Shown here: positions 25,340 through 34,434 of the stretch, one piece after another
Numbering within the stretch: position 1 is the first letter of the stretch
Layout: each line of letters opens with the position of its first letter
Source: Streptococcus sp. 1643
GTDB lineage: Bacteria; Bacillota; Bacilli; Lactobacillales; Streptococcaceae
Reading direction: 5' to 3'
Assembly: GCF_006228325.1 (NCBI RefSeq)
Contig: NZ_CP040231.1
Coordinates: forward strand, 941,001-1,005,000
Length of the DNA stretch: 64,000 nt
Notes under the pieces: generated by a model
Told to the model about the DNA's origin: nothing
Database searches by the model: none
Seen by the model: only the letters and a program-made list of their open reading frames with translations
Translations under genes and position numbers: made by a program

Positions 25340-25831
25340 ATGAATTCTCTATTTGATGAATTTCGAACAATTTGTTCTCATTTAAACCAAGTCGGAATCA
25401 CTCCGACGCTCATGGGGTCTTTGGGTTTTGAATACCGTTCAAATGAAGAATGGCAGCCGTCCGACATTGACATTCATGTTCCTGGAGATCCTAGAGGATG
25501 GGAAGCACCTGATCATCTCAGAATTTATGACTGGGACAAGATAATGAAAGTGATGAACCACTTGGGCTATACCTTGGTAGATATTCACGAGCACGAATTC
25601 CAAAAGGATGGTGTGAGCGTTGAGTTTGGAAGTATTGATTCTTTACCAGATTTTGCAGGGGTTTCGGAATCAGATATAGAGCTGATTCATCTCGAGGACA
25701 TCACTTTTCGCGTTCCAAGTTTAAAACAGTTTTTAAGTATTTACAAGGCTTCTTCCCAAGATTCTTATAGAAATGACCACAATAACAATAAGGATTTTAA
25801 AAAGATAGAATGGTTGGAAAGACAGTTGTAA
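25340..25831 (+). CDS. Nucleotidyltransferase-fold protein
   Basis: 163 residues. MGSLGFEYRS followed by SDIDIHVPGD is a GS...DxD nucleotidyltransferase signature; VSVEFGSID could supply the third acidic residue. Such small proteins transfer nucleotides to small molecules or proteins. GGAGGAGG lies upstream of the ATG. Specific role unknown. Confidence 0.65.
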   Translation: MNSLFDEFRTICSHLNQVGITPTLMGSLGFEYRSNEEWQPSDIDIHVPGDPRGWEAPDHLRIYDWDKIMKVMNHLGYTLVDIHEHEFQKDGVSVEFGSIDSLPDFAGVSESDIELIHLEDITFRVPSLKQFLSIYKASSQDSYRNDHNNNKDFKKIEWLERQL

Positions 25832-25845
25832 ATCATCATTTGAAA

Positions 25846-25877
25846 AGTAGCAAGTTGTAAGACTGGCTGCTTTTTTA
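25846..25877 (+). terminator. Terminator
   Basis: AGTAGC (25846-25851) pairs with GCTGCT (25866-25871, one wobble) followed by TTTTT. Confidence 0.55.
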
Positions 25878-25914
25878 TTTATAGAACCAAACTACTCGAA
25901 ACTACGGAAAAGCC

Positions 25915-25943
25915 TTGAAAATAAAATTTTAAAGTAGTATACT
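25915..25943 (+). promoter_or_regulatory. Promoter of the GH13 gene
   Basis: TTGAAA (25915-25920), 17-base spacer, TATACT (25938-25943). Confidence 0.7.
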
Positions 25944-25956
25944 AGAATCAAGACTA

Positions 25957-25970
25957 TGAAAACGTTTGCG
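25957..25970. promoter_or_regulatory. Catabolite-responsive element (CcpA box)
   Basis: TGAAAACGTTTGCG matches the cre consensus TGWAARCGYTWNCW at 13 of 14 positions. It starts just downstream of the expected transcription start of the GH13 gene, the usual place for CcpA [12 protein letters not shown] glucose. Confidence 0.75.
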
Positions 25971-26007
25971 CAGCAAGGTGAATAAAAGTAAACTAGGAGA
26001 CAGAATA

Positions 26008-27747
26008 ATGGAATTAACAGCCATTTATCACAGACCAGAGTCGGAGTATGCGTACCTTTATAAGGATAATAAAATGCACATTCGTATCCGGACTAAGAAA
26101 GATAATATTGAAAACATCAACTTGCATTATGGAGATCCTTTTATTTTTATAGAGGACCATTATGAAGCAAGCAAGGCGATGTTCAAAGTAACTTCTGATG
26201 CATTATTTGATTACTGGCAAGCGGAAGTTTCAGTTGGCTATGCACGACTCCAGTATCTCTTTGAACTCAAGGACAAGCAAGGTCAGAATATTTTGTATGG
26301 CGATAAGGGATGTGTTGAAAACACGCTAGAAAACCTTCATTATGAAGGAAATGGATTTAAAATTCCTTATATTCATGAGATTGATGCTTGTCATGTTCCT
26401 GACTGGGTAGCAAAGACGGTATGGTACCAGATTTTCCCAGAACGCTTTGCTAATGGCAATCCTGAGATTTCACCTGAAGGTGCACTAGCTTGGGATTCCT
26501 CTATCAAACCAAAGACGAGCGATTTCTTTGGTGGTGATTTACAGGGTATTATTGACCATCTGGATTACTTGCAAGACTTAGGGATTACAGGACTTTATCT
26601 CTGTCCAATCTTTGAATCCCCAAGCAATCACAAGTATAATACAACGGATTATTTTAAAATTGACCGGCATTTTGGAGACAAGGAAACCTTCCGTAAACTG
26701 GTGGAGGGGGCCCATCAGAGAGGCATGAAGATCATGCTGGACGCTGTTTTCAACCATATCGGGGACAAATCACCTCAATGGCAGGATGTCCTTAAATACG
26801 GTGAAGAGTCAGTATATAAAGACTGGTTCCATATTCAAGAGTTCCCAGTGACCAAGGATAAGCTCGGTGATCCAAGAAAGCTCCCTTATCATACCTTTGC
26901 CTTTGCCAGCTATATGCCCAAGCTCAATACGGCAAATCCTCAAGTAAGGGACTATTTACTAAGCGTTGCGACCTACTGGATTGAAGAGTTTGATATCGAT
27001 GCTTGGCGTTTGGATGTGGCAAATGAAGTAGACCATCAATTTTGGCGAGATTTCCATAAGACTGTCTTGGCTAAAAAGCCTGACCTTTATATTCTTGGAG
27101 AGGTCTGGCACACTTCACAGCCTTGGTTAAACGGAGATGAATTCCACGCAGTCATGAACTATCCTCTCTCCGACAGCATTAAGGATTATTTCTTGCGTGG
27201 GGTTAAGAAGTCCCATCAATTTATCGATGAGATCAATAGCCAGTCTATGTACTATAGACAGCAGATTTCGGAAGTGATGTTCAATCTCTTGGATTCGCAT
27301 GATACGGAGCGTATTTTGACTACTGCCAAGGAAGATGTTCAACTCGTTAAGTCTGCCCTTGCTTGTCTCTTTTTACAAAGGGGGACACCGTGTTTCTACT
27401 ATGGAACGGAGTTGGAGTTAGGTGGAGGGCAAGACCCAGATTGTCGACGTGTCATGCCTTGGGAACGTGTTTCCGACAGTAATGAGATGCTTCAATTCAT
27501 GAAGAAATTGATTCAGCTTCGCAAGAATGTCTCAGATATAATCCAGCACGGGACCTATAGACTGAAAGAAATCGAGCCAGATGTGGTATCTCTGGCATGG
27601 GATTATGATGGACAAAAAATCCAAGCTATTTTTAACCAATCAAGTGAAAACTATCTTGTAAATCGTGATACTATAGCGCTGGCCAGTCATTGCCAAGAAT
27701 TGGACCAGCAACTGGTGATTTTGCCTAAAGGTTTCGTCATTCAATAA
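26008..27747 (+). CDS. GH13 alpha-glycosidase (neopullulanase/cyclomaltodextrinase type)
   Basis: 579 residues, start at 26008 with CTAGGAG upstream. An N-terminal CBM34-like domain (about 1-125) precedes the TIM barrel with DAVFNHIG, nucleophile Asp336 (AWRLDVANE), acid/base Glu365 (LGEVWH) and Asp432 (LLDSHDTERIL). No signal peptide, so it degrades imported maltodextrins, pullulan fragments or cyclodextrins inside the cell. Single-gene unit with its own promoter, cre and terminator. Confidence 0.92.
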   Translation: MELTAIYHRPESEYAYLYKDNKMHIRIRTKKDNIENINLHYGDPFIFIEDHYEASKAMFKVTSDALFDYWQAEVSVGYARLQYLFELKDKQGQNILYGDKGCVENTLENLHYEGNGFKIPYIHEIDACHVPDWVAKTVWYQIFPERFANGNPEISPEGALAWDSSIKPKTSDFFGGDLQGIIDHLDYLQDLGITGLYLCPIFESPSNHKYNTTDYFKIDRHFGDKETFRKLVEGAHQRGMKIMLDAVFNHIGDKSPQWQDVLKYGEESVYKDWFHIQEFPVTKDKLGDPRKLPYHTFAFASYMPKLNTANPQVRDYLLSVATYWIEEFDIDAWRLDVANEVDHQFWRDFHKTVLAKKPDLYILGEVWHTSQPWLNGDEFHAVMNYPLSDSIKDYFLRGVKKSHQFIDEINSQSMYYRQQISEVMFNLLDSHDTERILTTAKEDVQLVKSALACLFLQRGTPCFYYGTELELGGGQDPDCRRVMPWERVSDSNEMLQFMKKLIQLRKNVSDIIQHGTYRLKEIEPDVVSLAWDYDGQKIQAIFNQSSENYLVNRDTIALASHCQELDQQLVILPKGFVIQ

Positions 27748-27760
27748 AAAATAAGATTAA

Positions 27761-27800
27761 AAAGACTGTAATGAATGGGTGATTCGTGCAGTCTTTTTTT
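27761..27800 (+). terminator. Rho-independent terminator
   Basis: AAAGACTG (27761-27768) and CAGTCTTT (27789-27796) followed by TTTT. Confidence 0.75.
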
Positions 27801-27903
27801 GACTTATGTAGTATAATAAAGCTAGGTCACCGATTACTAGCTGAACGATTAGTGAATGCTATTTAAAATGAAAAAGGGACTTGTAGTCTAGAAGGAGAAT
27901 TGC

Positions 27904-28779
27904 ATGAAACGAATGAGAAAAGTAGTAGCCTTGGGACTGTGTTTACCCTTATTACTTGGATTGGCTGCTTGTCAGCAAAATAATACGAGCACAGACTCTA
28001 CAAATCAGACACAGACCAGCTCAGATAAAGTTCCTTGGACGGCTTCATATACCAATCTAAACAGCCAGGTAAGTTCCGAAGAGGTCAAATCTCTCTTATC
28101 AGCTCACTTGGACCCAAATAGTGTTGATGCATTTTTCAATCTTGTCACAGACTATAATGCGACTGTCGGCTCCACTGGTTTAAGTGGTGATTTTGCTTCC
28201 TTTACAAAGACAGAATACGACGTAGAGAAAATCAGCAATCTCTGGAATCAAAAAAAGGGTGACTTTGTTGGGACCAACTGCCGTATCAATAGCTATGCGC
28301 TATTAAAAAATTCAGTCACAATCCCAAAACTTGAAAAGAATGATCAGCTTCTTTTCGTGGATAACGATGCTATCGATAAGGGAAAGGTGTTTGATGCAAA
28401 AGATAAGGAAGAGTTTGATATTCTATTTTCTAGGGTGGAGACGGAAGCAACGACGGATGTAAAAGTTCACGCGCAGAAGATGGAAACATTCTTCTCCCAG
28501 TTTCAATTCAATGATAAAGCTCGGATGCTGTCTGTTGTGTTACATGATAATTTGGATGGAGAGTTTCTTTTTGTCGGGCATGTTGGTATTTTAGTGCCAG
28601 CTGATGATGGTTTCTTATTTGTAGAGAAACTGACTTTTGAAGAGCCTTATCAAGCTATTAAGTTCGCGAGCAAGGAAGATTGTTACAAGTATCTATCCAC
28701 CAAATATGCTGATTACACAGGTGACGGTCTAGCTAAACCTTTCATCATGGACAATGAAAAGTGGGTTGAAGGATATTAA
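27904..28779 (+). CDS. Lipoprotein, DUF4300 family
   Basis: 291 residues. Signal peptide KRMRKVVALGLCLPLLLGLA with lipobox LAAC (Cys23), so lipid-anchored on the outer face of the membrane. A Ser/Thr/Gln-rich linker is followed by a globular domain (WTASYTNLNSQVSSEEVKSL, GTNCRINSYALL, FVGHVGILVPADDG). I associate this pattern with DUF4300, found in oral streptococci; function unknown. AGAAGGAGAA precedes the ATG. Confidence 0.8.
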   Translation: MKRMRKVVALGLCLPLLLGLAACQQNNTSTDSTNQTQTSSDKVPWTASYTNLNSQVSSEEVKSLLSAHLDPNSVDAFFNLVTDYNATVGSTGLSGDFASFTKTEYDVEKISNLWNQKKGDFVGTNCRINSYALLKNSVTIPKLEKNDQLLFVDNDAIDKGKVFDAKDKEEFDILFSRVETEATTDVKVHAQKMETFFSQFQFNDKARMLSVVLHDNLDGEFLFVGHVGILVPADDGFLFVEKLTFEEPYQAIKFASKEDCYKYLSTKYADYTGDGLAKPFIMDNEKWVEGY

Positions 28780-28800
28780 GCTAGGCAGGGGAGAAGTAAT

Positions 28801-28983
28801 ATGGAAACAGTAATAGCACTTTTAGTTGTCATTCTTATCGGATTTTGGGCTGTAAACATTCTCAAGCCTCGTAAGACAAGTAAAAAGGAAAGATTTATTG
28901 GCTATATGCAACGCTACGATATAGATGGGGAGGGCTATCAGTCAGAAGTCTGGGAAGTGACGGAAGATGAGGATTGGAAATAA
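28801..28983 (+). CDS. Small membrane-anchored hypothetical protein
   Basis: 60 residues: an N-terminal transmembrane helix (METVIALLVVILIGFWAVNI), a basic junction (KPRKTSKKERF) and an acidic tail ending TEDEDWK. GGGAGAAG upstream. It follows the lipoprotein by 21 bases and is probably co-transcribed with it. Function unknown. Confidence 0.65.
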   Translation: METVIALLVVILIGFWAVNILKPRKTSKKERFIGYMQRYDIDGEGYQSEVWEVTEDEDWK

Positions 28984-29072
28984 GGTGGAGAGACCAAAAA
29001 GTATTATGCCTTTTCAAGAAAGGTAACTAGTAAAATCAGTGCTATCCTAAGAAACGAATAGGAGGAAACATT

Positions 29073-29579
29073 ATGGGAATGATTGCTAATTATCGATATC
29101 TATCTGACAATGAATTAAGCCAAATAGTGCCAGATTCTCGTCAGGAAGAAGAATTGTTTGACTTAGTAGAGGATTCTACTAAGGAAAATGAGACGTTGAT
29201 AGATATTGACAAAATGTGAGACGCCTTACTCTTTGTTATGACAGGCTTTAGTAGTTCAGAATTTATGGATGACGATCCTTTGAGAGAAGCTGTATTGGGA
29301 GTGACCCCTTTAGAAAATGTGTCAGAATATATAGCCTATACTGAAAAGTCAAAGATAGCTGAGATTGTTCAAGCTTTAGAGAATTTTGACATGGATAGGG
29401 CTATGGCAGACTTTAGCATGGAAGCATGCAAGAAGGCAGAGTTATACCCTGACATTTGGGATTATCTTGAAGAAGAGGAAGAAATCAAGGATGATATTCG
29501 AATCAGCTTTGTAAAAATGAAAGACTTTTACAAGAAAATCTTAGATCTCAAGGGTAATGTCTTAGTGATTATTTGTTAA
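29073..29579 (+). pseudogene. DUF1877 family protein interrupted by one nonsense codon
   Basis: AGGAGG precedes ATG 29073. The frame reads MGMIANYRYLSDNELSQIVP and IDIDKM, then TGA at 29217-29219. It continues in the same frame DALLFVMTGFSSSEFMDDDP, later FDMDRAMADFSMEACKKAEL, PDIWDYLEEEEE. The family has a conserved Trp (KMWDAL) at the stop, so TGG has become TGA. Otherwise full length (168 codons) and undamaged, so the change is recent or a base error. Confidence 0.85.
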
Positions 29580-29680
29580 GTATTTTTACTATCCATTTAG
29601 TCTGTTGAAATACCTAGAAATTGATTATAGAACTTGTGACCTTAATAAATTTTAATTTTTTAGCATGGAGGTTTTAAGAG

Positions 29681-30235
29681 ATGGGAAAAATTGAATGGGA
29701 CAAGGTAAAGACTCGCTTAGACGCTTTGCTCGTCATTGATGAGTATCAGACAGATCCAGACAAGAACTGGCTTCGATTGATCAGTAAGAGTGAGGAGAGC
29801 TATGGGGTTCGTTACCTCATCGACAACGGTTCTGGTGATTCTCTAGATGTAATCTTTACTGATAAAATGATCCTTATAAAGGGCTTTGATCATGAAAGCA
29901 GTTTGAGTCAGTTTGCTGCGGATGAGTGGAATCAAGACATCATAGACGGATTTTATAGAGGACTGGATGAAAAGTATCAAAACCTATACTCAGAAGAGCA
30001 AAAAGATGAAACAACCTTCTTTATCTGGTATGACGGTCAAGAACATCAAAATACCTATCAAGATCAGGACGGTGGCGAATGGTTATTATCCTATTTCTTT
30101 GACAGTTTTGAGAAATTTCATGAGTTTGTGACGGATTACTATTCAATTACCGTAGATGAGGACTTATTTAGAAAACTTTACAATCAAGGACAGCTTTCAG
30201 AAGTAGAATTGGAGCAGTTGATTCATACTTCCTAG
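29681..30235 (+). CDS. Conserved hypothetical protein
   Basis: 184 residues, acidic, soluble, no motif of known function. Features: IEWDKVKTRLDALLVIDEYQ, FFIWYDGQEHQNTYQDQDGG, and a C-terminal helix EVELEQLIHTS. ATGGAGG lies about 15 bases upstream. Not recognised; the composition recalls small cytoplasmic or immunity-type streptococcal proteins. Confidence 0.6.
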   Translation: MGKIEWDKVKTRLDALLVIDEYQTDPDKNWLRLISKSEESYGVRYLIDNGSGDSLDVIFTDKMILIKGFDHESSLSQFAADEWNQDIIDGFYRGLDEKYQNLYSEEQKDETTFFIWYDGQEHQNTYQDQDGGEWLLSYFFDSFEKFHEFVTDYYSITVDEDLFRKLYNQGQLSEVELEQLIHTS

Positions 30236-30429
30236 CTGAAAATATTTATGAAATCTGATGAAAAGAATTGATTTTCAATATCAAGTTATACTTTAAGATT
30301 ATTGAAGCAGCTAATGCCTGTAGTTTCTTTTTTCTTATTCCTATGACGTTTTAAAGCGATTTCCTTTTATAGTTCAACAGAATTTGACGAACAAAAAATA
30401 AAATTCTTTAAAAAAGTTTCACAAAACAC

Positions 30430-30458
30430 TTTACAAGCTCTTATAAACATGATATAGT
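30430..30458 (+). promoter_or_regulatory. Promoter of the polyamine-operon leader RNA
   Basis: TTTACA (30430-30435), 17-base spacer, TATAGT (30453-30458). 30236-30429 shows no gene. Confidence 0.65.
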
Positions 30459-30464
30459 TATAAG

Positions 30465-30792
30465 GCTTAGAAAATGAGATGATGTTTTCTAGCAAATATA
30501 AACCCGAGTAAAAAATGCCTACGGACAGGCAGGGTTGAATGCCGAAGCGTGGTTAAAAAGCCACATTATTGATAGGGTTAAAAGCCTACTTTTATAAGTT
30601 GATGTTAGGACGCTTGTCCTAATTCATAAATTTTTAGTGTGGTGAAAGCACACGTCATCTTGTGAAACGATCAATAAAGTACGTAATATTTGCTACTAGA
30701 GAGTTAGGAAACATCAGGAACAGACATACTCAACAGAAACCAAAATACACACGTCAGAAGATTGCAGAGCAGGTGAAAACCTGCTCTTTTTT
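30465..30792 (+). ncRNA. Structured leader or small RNA upstream of the polyamine operon
   Basis: A transcript of about 330 nt runs from the promoter to a strong terminator at 30766-30792, without a convincing ORF. Successive hairpins: AACCC/GGGTT enclosing TGCCT/AGGCA (30501-30536), GTGG/CCAC (30549-30564), TAGG/CCTA (30573-30588), TTAGGAC/GTCCTAA (30605-30622) and GTGTG/CACAC (30637-30653). ATGCCGAAGCG near 30540 recalls riboswitch junctions, but I could not match lysine, cobalamin, T-box, tmRNA or RNase P patterns. Either an attenuator or riboswitch for the operon at 30857, or an independent small RNA. Confidence 0.6.
30766..30792 (+). terminator. Strong terminator before the polyamine operon
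   Basis: AGAGCAGGT (30766-30774), GAAA loop, ACCTGCTCT (30779-30787), then TTTTT. 65 bases before the decarboxylase start. Confidence 0.85.
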
Positions 30793-30856
30793 CATAAGTC
30801 AACCTTTAGTCGCCTTTATCTTCTTGAGGTGCTAAAATACGGTAAAGGAGTAAGTC

Positions 30857-32317
30857 TTGAATAAGTTAGATCAAAACCAAGCCCCAATTTACGAGGCCTT
30901 GGTCAAGCTACGCAAGAAAAGGATTGTCCCCTTTGATGTGCCAGGTCACAAGCGTGGACGAGGAAATCCAGAACTTGTCGAACTGTTAGGGGAAAAATGC
31001 GTTGGCATCGATGTCAATTCGATGAAACCCTTGGATAATCTTGGTCATCCCATTTCGATTATTCGGGATGCGGAGGAATTAGCTGCGGATGCTTTTGGTG
31101 CAGCCCATGCCTTTCTCATGATTGGGGGAACAACCTCATCTGTTCAAACCATGATTCTTTCCACCTGCAAGGCAGGAGATAAGATTATTCTTCCACGAAA
31201 TGTTCACAAATCTGCTATCAATGCGCTGGTTCTATGTGGTGCCATTCCCATCTATATCGAGATGAGTGTAGATCCTAAAATCGGCATCGCTTTAGGTCTT
31301 GAAAATGACCGTGTTGCGCAGGCAATTAAGGAGCATCCAGATGCCAAGGCCATTTTGATTAACAATCCTACCTACTATGGGATTTGTTCGGATCTGAGAG
31401 GATTAACAGATATGGCTCATGAAGCTGGCATGCTGGTTTTAGTGGATGAAGCCCATGGTGCGCATTTGCATTTTACAGATAAATTGCCACTATCTGCTAT
31501 GGACGCTGGAGCGGATATGGCGGCGGTCTCTATGCATAAGTCTGGTGGGAGTTTGACCCAAAGCTCCATTTTACTTATCGGGAATCAGATGAATCCTGAG
31601 TACGTTCGTCAGATCATCAACCTGACCCAGTCTACATCTGCCTCTTACTTGTTAATGTCTAGTTTGGATATTTCACGTCGCAACCTAGCTCTTCGCGGGA
31701 AAGAGTCGTTTGAGAAAGTCATTGAGCTATCCGAATACGCTCGTCGTGAGATCAATGCTATCGGTGGTTACTATGCCTATTCAAAAGAGTTAATAGACGG
31801 TGTGTCTGTCTGTGATTTTGACGTGACTAAGTTGTCAGTCTACACTCAGGGTATTGGCTTAACCGGTATCGAGGTTTATGACCTCTTACGGGATGAATAT
31901 GACATTCAGATCGAGTTTGGTGATATCGGCAATATCTTGGCCTATATCTCCATTGGAGATCGTATCCAAGATATCGAGCGTTTGGTTGGTGCTTTGGCTG
32001 ATATCAAGAGACTCTACTCAAGAGATGGAAAAGATTTGATTGCTGGGGAATATATCCAGCCCGAGTTGGTGCTGTCTCCACAAGAAGCCTTCTATTCAGA
32101 AAGAAAAAGTTTAACCTTGGATGATTCTGTTGGACAAGTCTGTGGGGAATTTGTCATGTGCTATCCTCCAGGGATTCCAATCCTAGCACCAGGTGAACGC
32201 ATTACACGAGAAATTGTAGACTATATCCAATTTGCCAAGGAACGTGGTTGCTCCCTCCAAGGGACGGAAGATCCAGAGGTCAATCATATCAACGTCATTA
32301 AGAGAAAGGAGAACTAG
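30857..32317 (+). CDS. speA: Orn/Lys/Arg decarboxylase family protein (probable arginine decarboxylase)
   Basis: PLP-dependent fold-type I decarboxylase, 486 residues, short form. The PLP lysine is Lys228 in SMHKSGGSLTQSS; VDEAHGAH holds the cofactor Asp. TTG start with AAAGGAG upstream. The operon goes on to agmatine deiminase and carbamoylputrescine amidase, so the natural product is agmatine from arginine, although related genes are often labelled lysine decarboxylase. First gene of a six-gene polyamine operon. Confidence 0.85.
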   Translation: MNKLDQNQAPIYEALVKLRKKRIVPFDVPGHKRGRGNPELVELLGEKCVGIDVNSMKPLDNLGHPISIIRDAEELAADAFGAAHAFLMIGGTTSSVQTMILSTCKAGDKIILPRNVHKSAINALVLCGAIPIYIEMSVDPKIGIALGLENDRVAQAIKEHPDAKAILINNPTYYGICSDLRGLTDMAHEAGMLVLVDEAHGAHLHFTDKLPLSAMDAGADMAAVSMHKSGGSLTQSSILLIGNQMNPEYVRQIINLTQSTSASYLLMSSLDISRRNLALRGKESFEKVIELSEYARREINAIGGYYAYSKELIDGVSVCDFDVTKLSVYTQGIGLTGIEVYDLLRDEYDIQIEFGDIGNILAYISIGDRIQDIERLVGALADIKRLYSRDGKDLIAGEYIQPELVLSPQEAFYSERKSLTLDDSVGQVCGEFVMCYPPGIPILAPGERITREIVDYIQFAKERGCSLQGTEDPEVNHINVIKRKEN

Positions 32318-33178
32318 ATGGATTTATGGTTTTCTGAAGTTCATACTCCAGATGTGAAACTGTCCCTGAGAACAGCCAAGCAACTCTACGCTGGTAAGAG
32401 TGAATGGCAGGATATAGAAGTCTTAGACACGCCAGCTTTTGGAAAGATATTGATCTTAAATGGGCATGTCTTGTTTTCAGATGCAGATGATTTTGTTTAC
32501 AATGAAATGACCGTCCACGTACCCATGGCTGTCCATCCTAATCCTAAGAAAGTATTGGTTATTGGGGGTGGCGACGGCGGTGTTGCCCAAGTATTAACGC
32601 TCTATCCTGAACTCGAGCAAATCGATATCGTTGAACCAGATGAAATGCTGGTTGAGGTTTGTCGTGAGTATTTCCCAGATTTTGCTGCGGGGCTAGATGA
32701 CCCTCGTGTCACCATTTACTACCAAAATGGACTGCGATTTTTGAGAAACTGTGAGGATGATTACGATATCATTATCAACGATGCGACAGATCCATTTGGA
32801 CATACGGAAGGGCTCTTTACCAAGGAATTTTACGGTAACAGTTACAGAGCTCTCAAAGAAGATGGCATCATGATCTATCAGCATGGGAGTCCCTTCTTTG
32901 ACGAGGATGAGTCAGCTTGCCGAAGTATGCACCGCAAGGTCAATCAAGCATTTCCAATCAGTCGGGTTTATCAGGCCCATATCCCAACCAGTCCAGCGGG
33001 CTATTGGTTGTTTGGATTTGCATCGAAAAAATACCACCCTGTCAAAGATTTTGACAAGGAAGGCTGGAAAAAACGCCAGCTTTTCACAGAATACTATACT
33101 GCAAACTTACATGTGGGAGCCTTTATGTTGCCCAAGTATGTTGAGGACATTTTAGAAGAAGAGGAAGGAAAAAAATGA
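32318..33178 (+). CDS. speE: Spermidine synthase
   Basis: Transfers an aminopropyl group to putrescine. 286 residues of normal length; AdoMet-binding GGGDGGVAQVLTLYPELEQI and catalytic-region NDATDPFGHTEGLFT are present. No speD (AdoMet decarboxylase) is seen in the window. Starts directly after the decarboxylase stop and overlaps the next gene by four bases. Confidence 0.92.
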   Translation: MDLWFSEVHTPDVKLSLRTAKQLYAGKSEWQDIEVLDTPAFGKILILNGHVLFSDADDFVYNEMTVHVPMAVHPNPKKVLVIGGGDGGVAQVLTLYPELEQIDIVEPDEMLVEVCREYFPDFAAGLDDPRVTIYYQNGLRFLRNCEDDYDIIINDATDPFGHTEGLFTKEFYGNSYRALKEDGIMIYQHGSPFFDEDESACRSMHRKVNQAFPISRVYQAHIPTSPAGYWLFGFASKKYHPVKDFDKEGWKKRQLFTEYYTANLHVGAFMLPKYVEDILEEEEGKK

Positions 33179-34434
33179 GTCGTTTACTAATTATTGGATG
33201 TGGGGGCGTTGCCCAAGTTGCTATTTCAAAGATTTGCCAAGATAGCGAAACCTTTACAGAGATTATGATTGCTAGCCGTACCAAGTCAAAATGTGATGAC
33301 TTGAAGGCTAAACTGGAAGGTAAAACAAGTACAAAGATTGAGACAGCTGCCCTTGACGCTGACAAGGTTGAAGAAGTGATTGCCTTAATTGATAGCTACA
33401 AACCAGAAGCTGTTTTGAACGTAGCTTTACCATATCAAGATTTAACAATTATGGATGCTTGCTTGGCAACAGGTGTCCACTATATCGATACCGCCAACTA
33501 TGAGGCTGAGGACACAGAAGACCCAGAATGGCGTGCCATTTATGAAAATCGCTGCAAGGAACTTGGTTTTACAGCTTACTTTGACTACTCATGGCAATGG
33601 ACATATCAGGAGAAATTCAAAGAAGCGGGCTTAACTGCTCTTCTCGGTTCTGGTTTCGACCCAGGTGTGACCAGTGTCTTTTCAGCTTATGCTCTCAAAC
33701 ACTATTTTGATGAAATCCACTATATCGACATTTTAGACTGTAATGGTGGTGACCACGGTTATCCATTTGCAACAAACTTTAACCCAGAAATCAACCTCCG
33801 CGAGGTTTCTGCGCCAGGTTCTTACTGGGAAGATGGAAAATGGGTCGAAGTCGAAGCTATGTCTATCAAGCGTGAGTATGATTTCCCTCAAGTTGGACAG
33901 AAAGACATGTATCTCCTTCACCATGAAGAAATTGAATCATTGGCCAAGAACATTCCCGGTGTCAAACGGATACGTTTCTTTATGACCTTTGGCCAATCTT
34001 ATCTAACGCACATGAAATGCTTGGAAAATGTCGGACTCCTTCGTACGGATACCATTAACTTTAACGGTCAAGAAATTGTACCGATTCAATTCTTAAAAGC
34101 CTTGCTACCTGATCCTGCTAGCCTTGGCCCACGCACTGTTGGAAAAACCAATATTGGATGTATCTTTACAGGTGTCAAAGATGGTCTTGAGAAGACTATC
34201 TATATCTACAATGTTTGTGACCATCAGGAATGTTACGCAGAAGTTGGTTCACAGGCAATTTCATACACAACAGGAGTTCCAGCCATGATTGGGACAAAAT
34301 TAGTGATGAATGGTACTTGGAAACAACCTGGAGTTTACAACCTTGAAGAATTGGATCCAGATCCATTCATGGAAGCTTTGAATGAGTACGGCTTGCCTTG
34401 GGTTGTGGTAGAAAACCCGCAAATGGTGGACTAA
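33175..34434 (+). CDS. Saccharopine dehydrogenase family, carboxynorspermidine synthase
   Basis: 419 residues with N-terminal Rossmann motif LIIGCGGVAQVAISK. In polyamine operons this family condenses aspartate semialdehyde with a diamine to carboxy(nor)spermidine using NADPH; older annotations call it saccharopine dehydrogenase. The next gene is the matching decarboxylase, which supports the polyamine role. ATGA overlap with speE, TAATG overlap with the next gene. Confidence 0.88.
   Translation: MSRLLIIGCGGVAQVAISKICQDSETFTEIMIASRTKSKCDDLKAKLEGKTSTKIETAALDADKVEEVIALIDSYKPEAVLNVALPYQDLTIMDACLATGVHYIDTANYEAEDTEDPEWRAIYENRCKELGFTAYFDYSWQWTYQEKFKEAGLTALLGSGFDPGVTSVFSAYALKHYFDEIHYIDILDCNGGDHGYPFATNFNPEINLREVSAPGSYWEDGKWVEVEAMSIKREYDFPQVGQKDMYLLHHEEIESLAKNIPGVKRIRFFMTFGQSYLTHMKCLENVGLLRTDTINFNGQEIVPIQFLKALLPDPASLGPRTVGKTNIGCIFTGVKDGLEKTIYIYNVCDHQECYAEVGSQAISYTTGVPAMIGTKLVMNGTWKQPGVYNLEELDPDPFMEALNEYGLPWVVVENPQMVD

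Noticed and set aside
30465..30792. RNase P RNA, tmRNA, T-box or lysine riboswitch
   Set aside because: The key conserved strings of these RNAs as I remember them (for example AGGGUGGNACCGCG, GAGGAAAGUCC, the tmRNA ends) are absent; only a short CCGAAGCG similarity was found.
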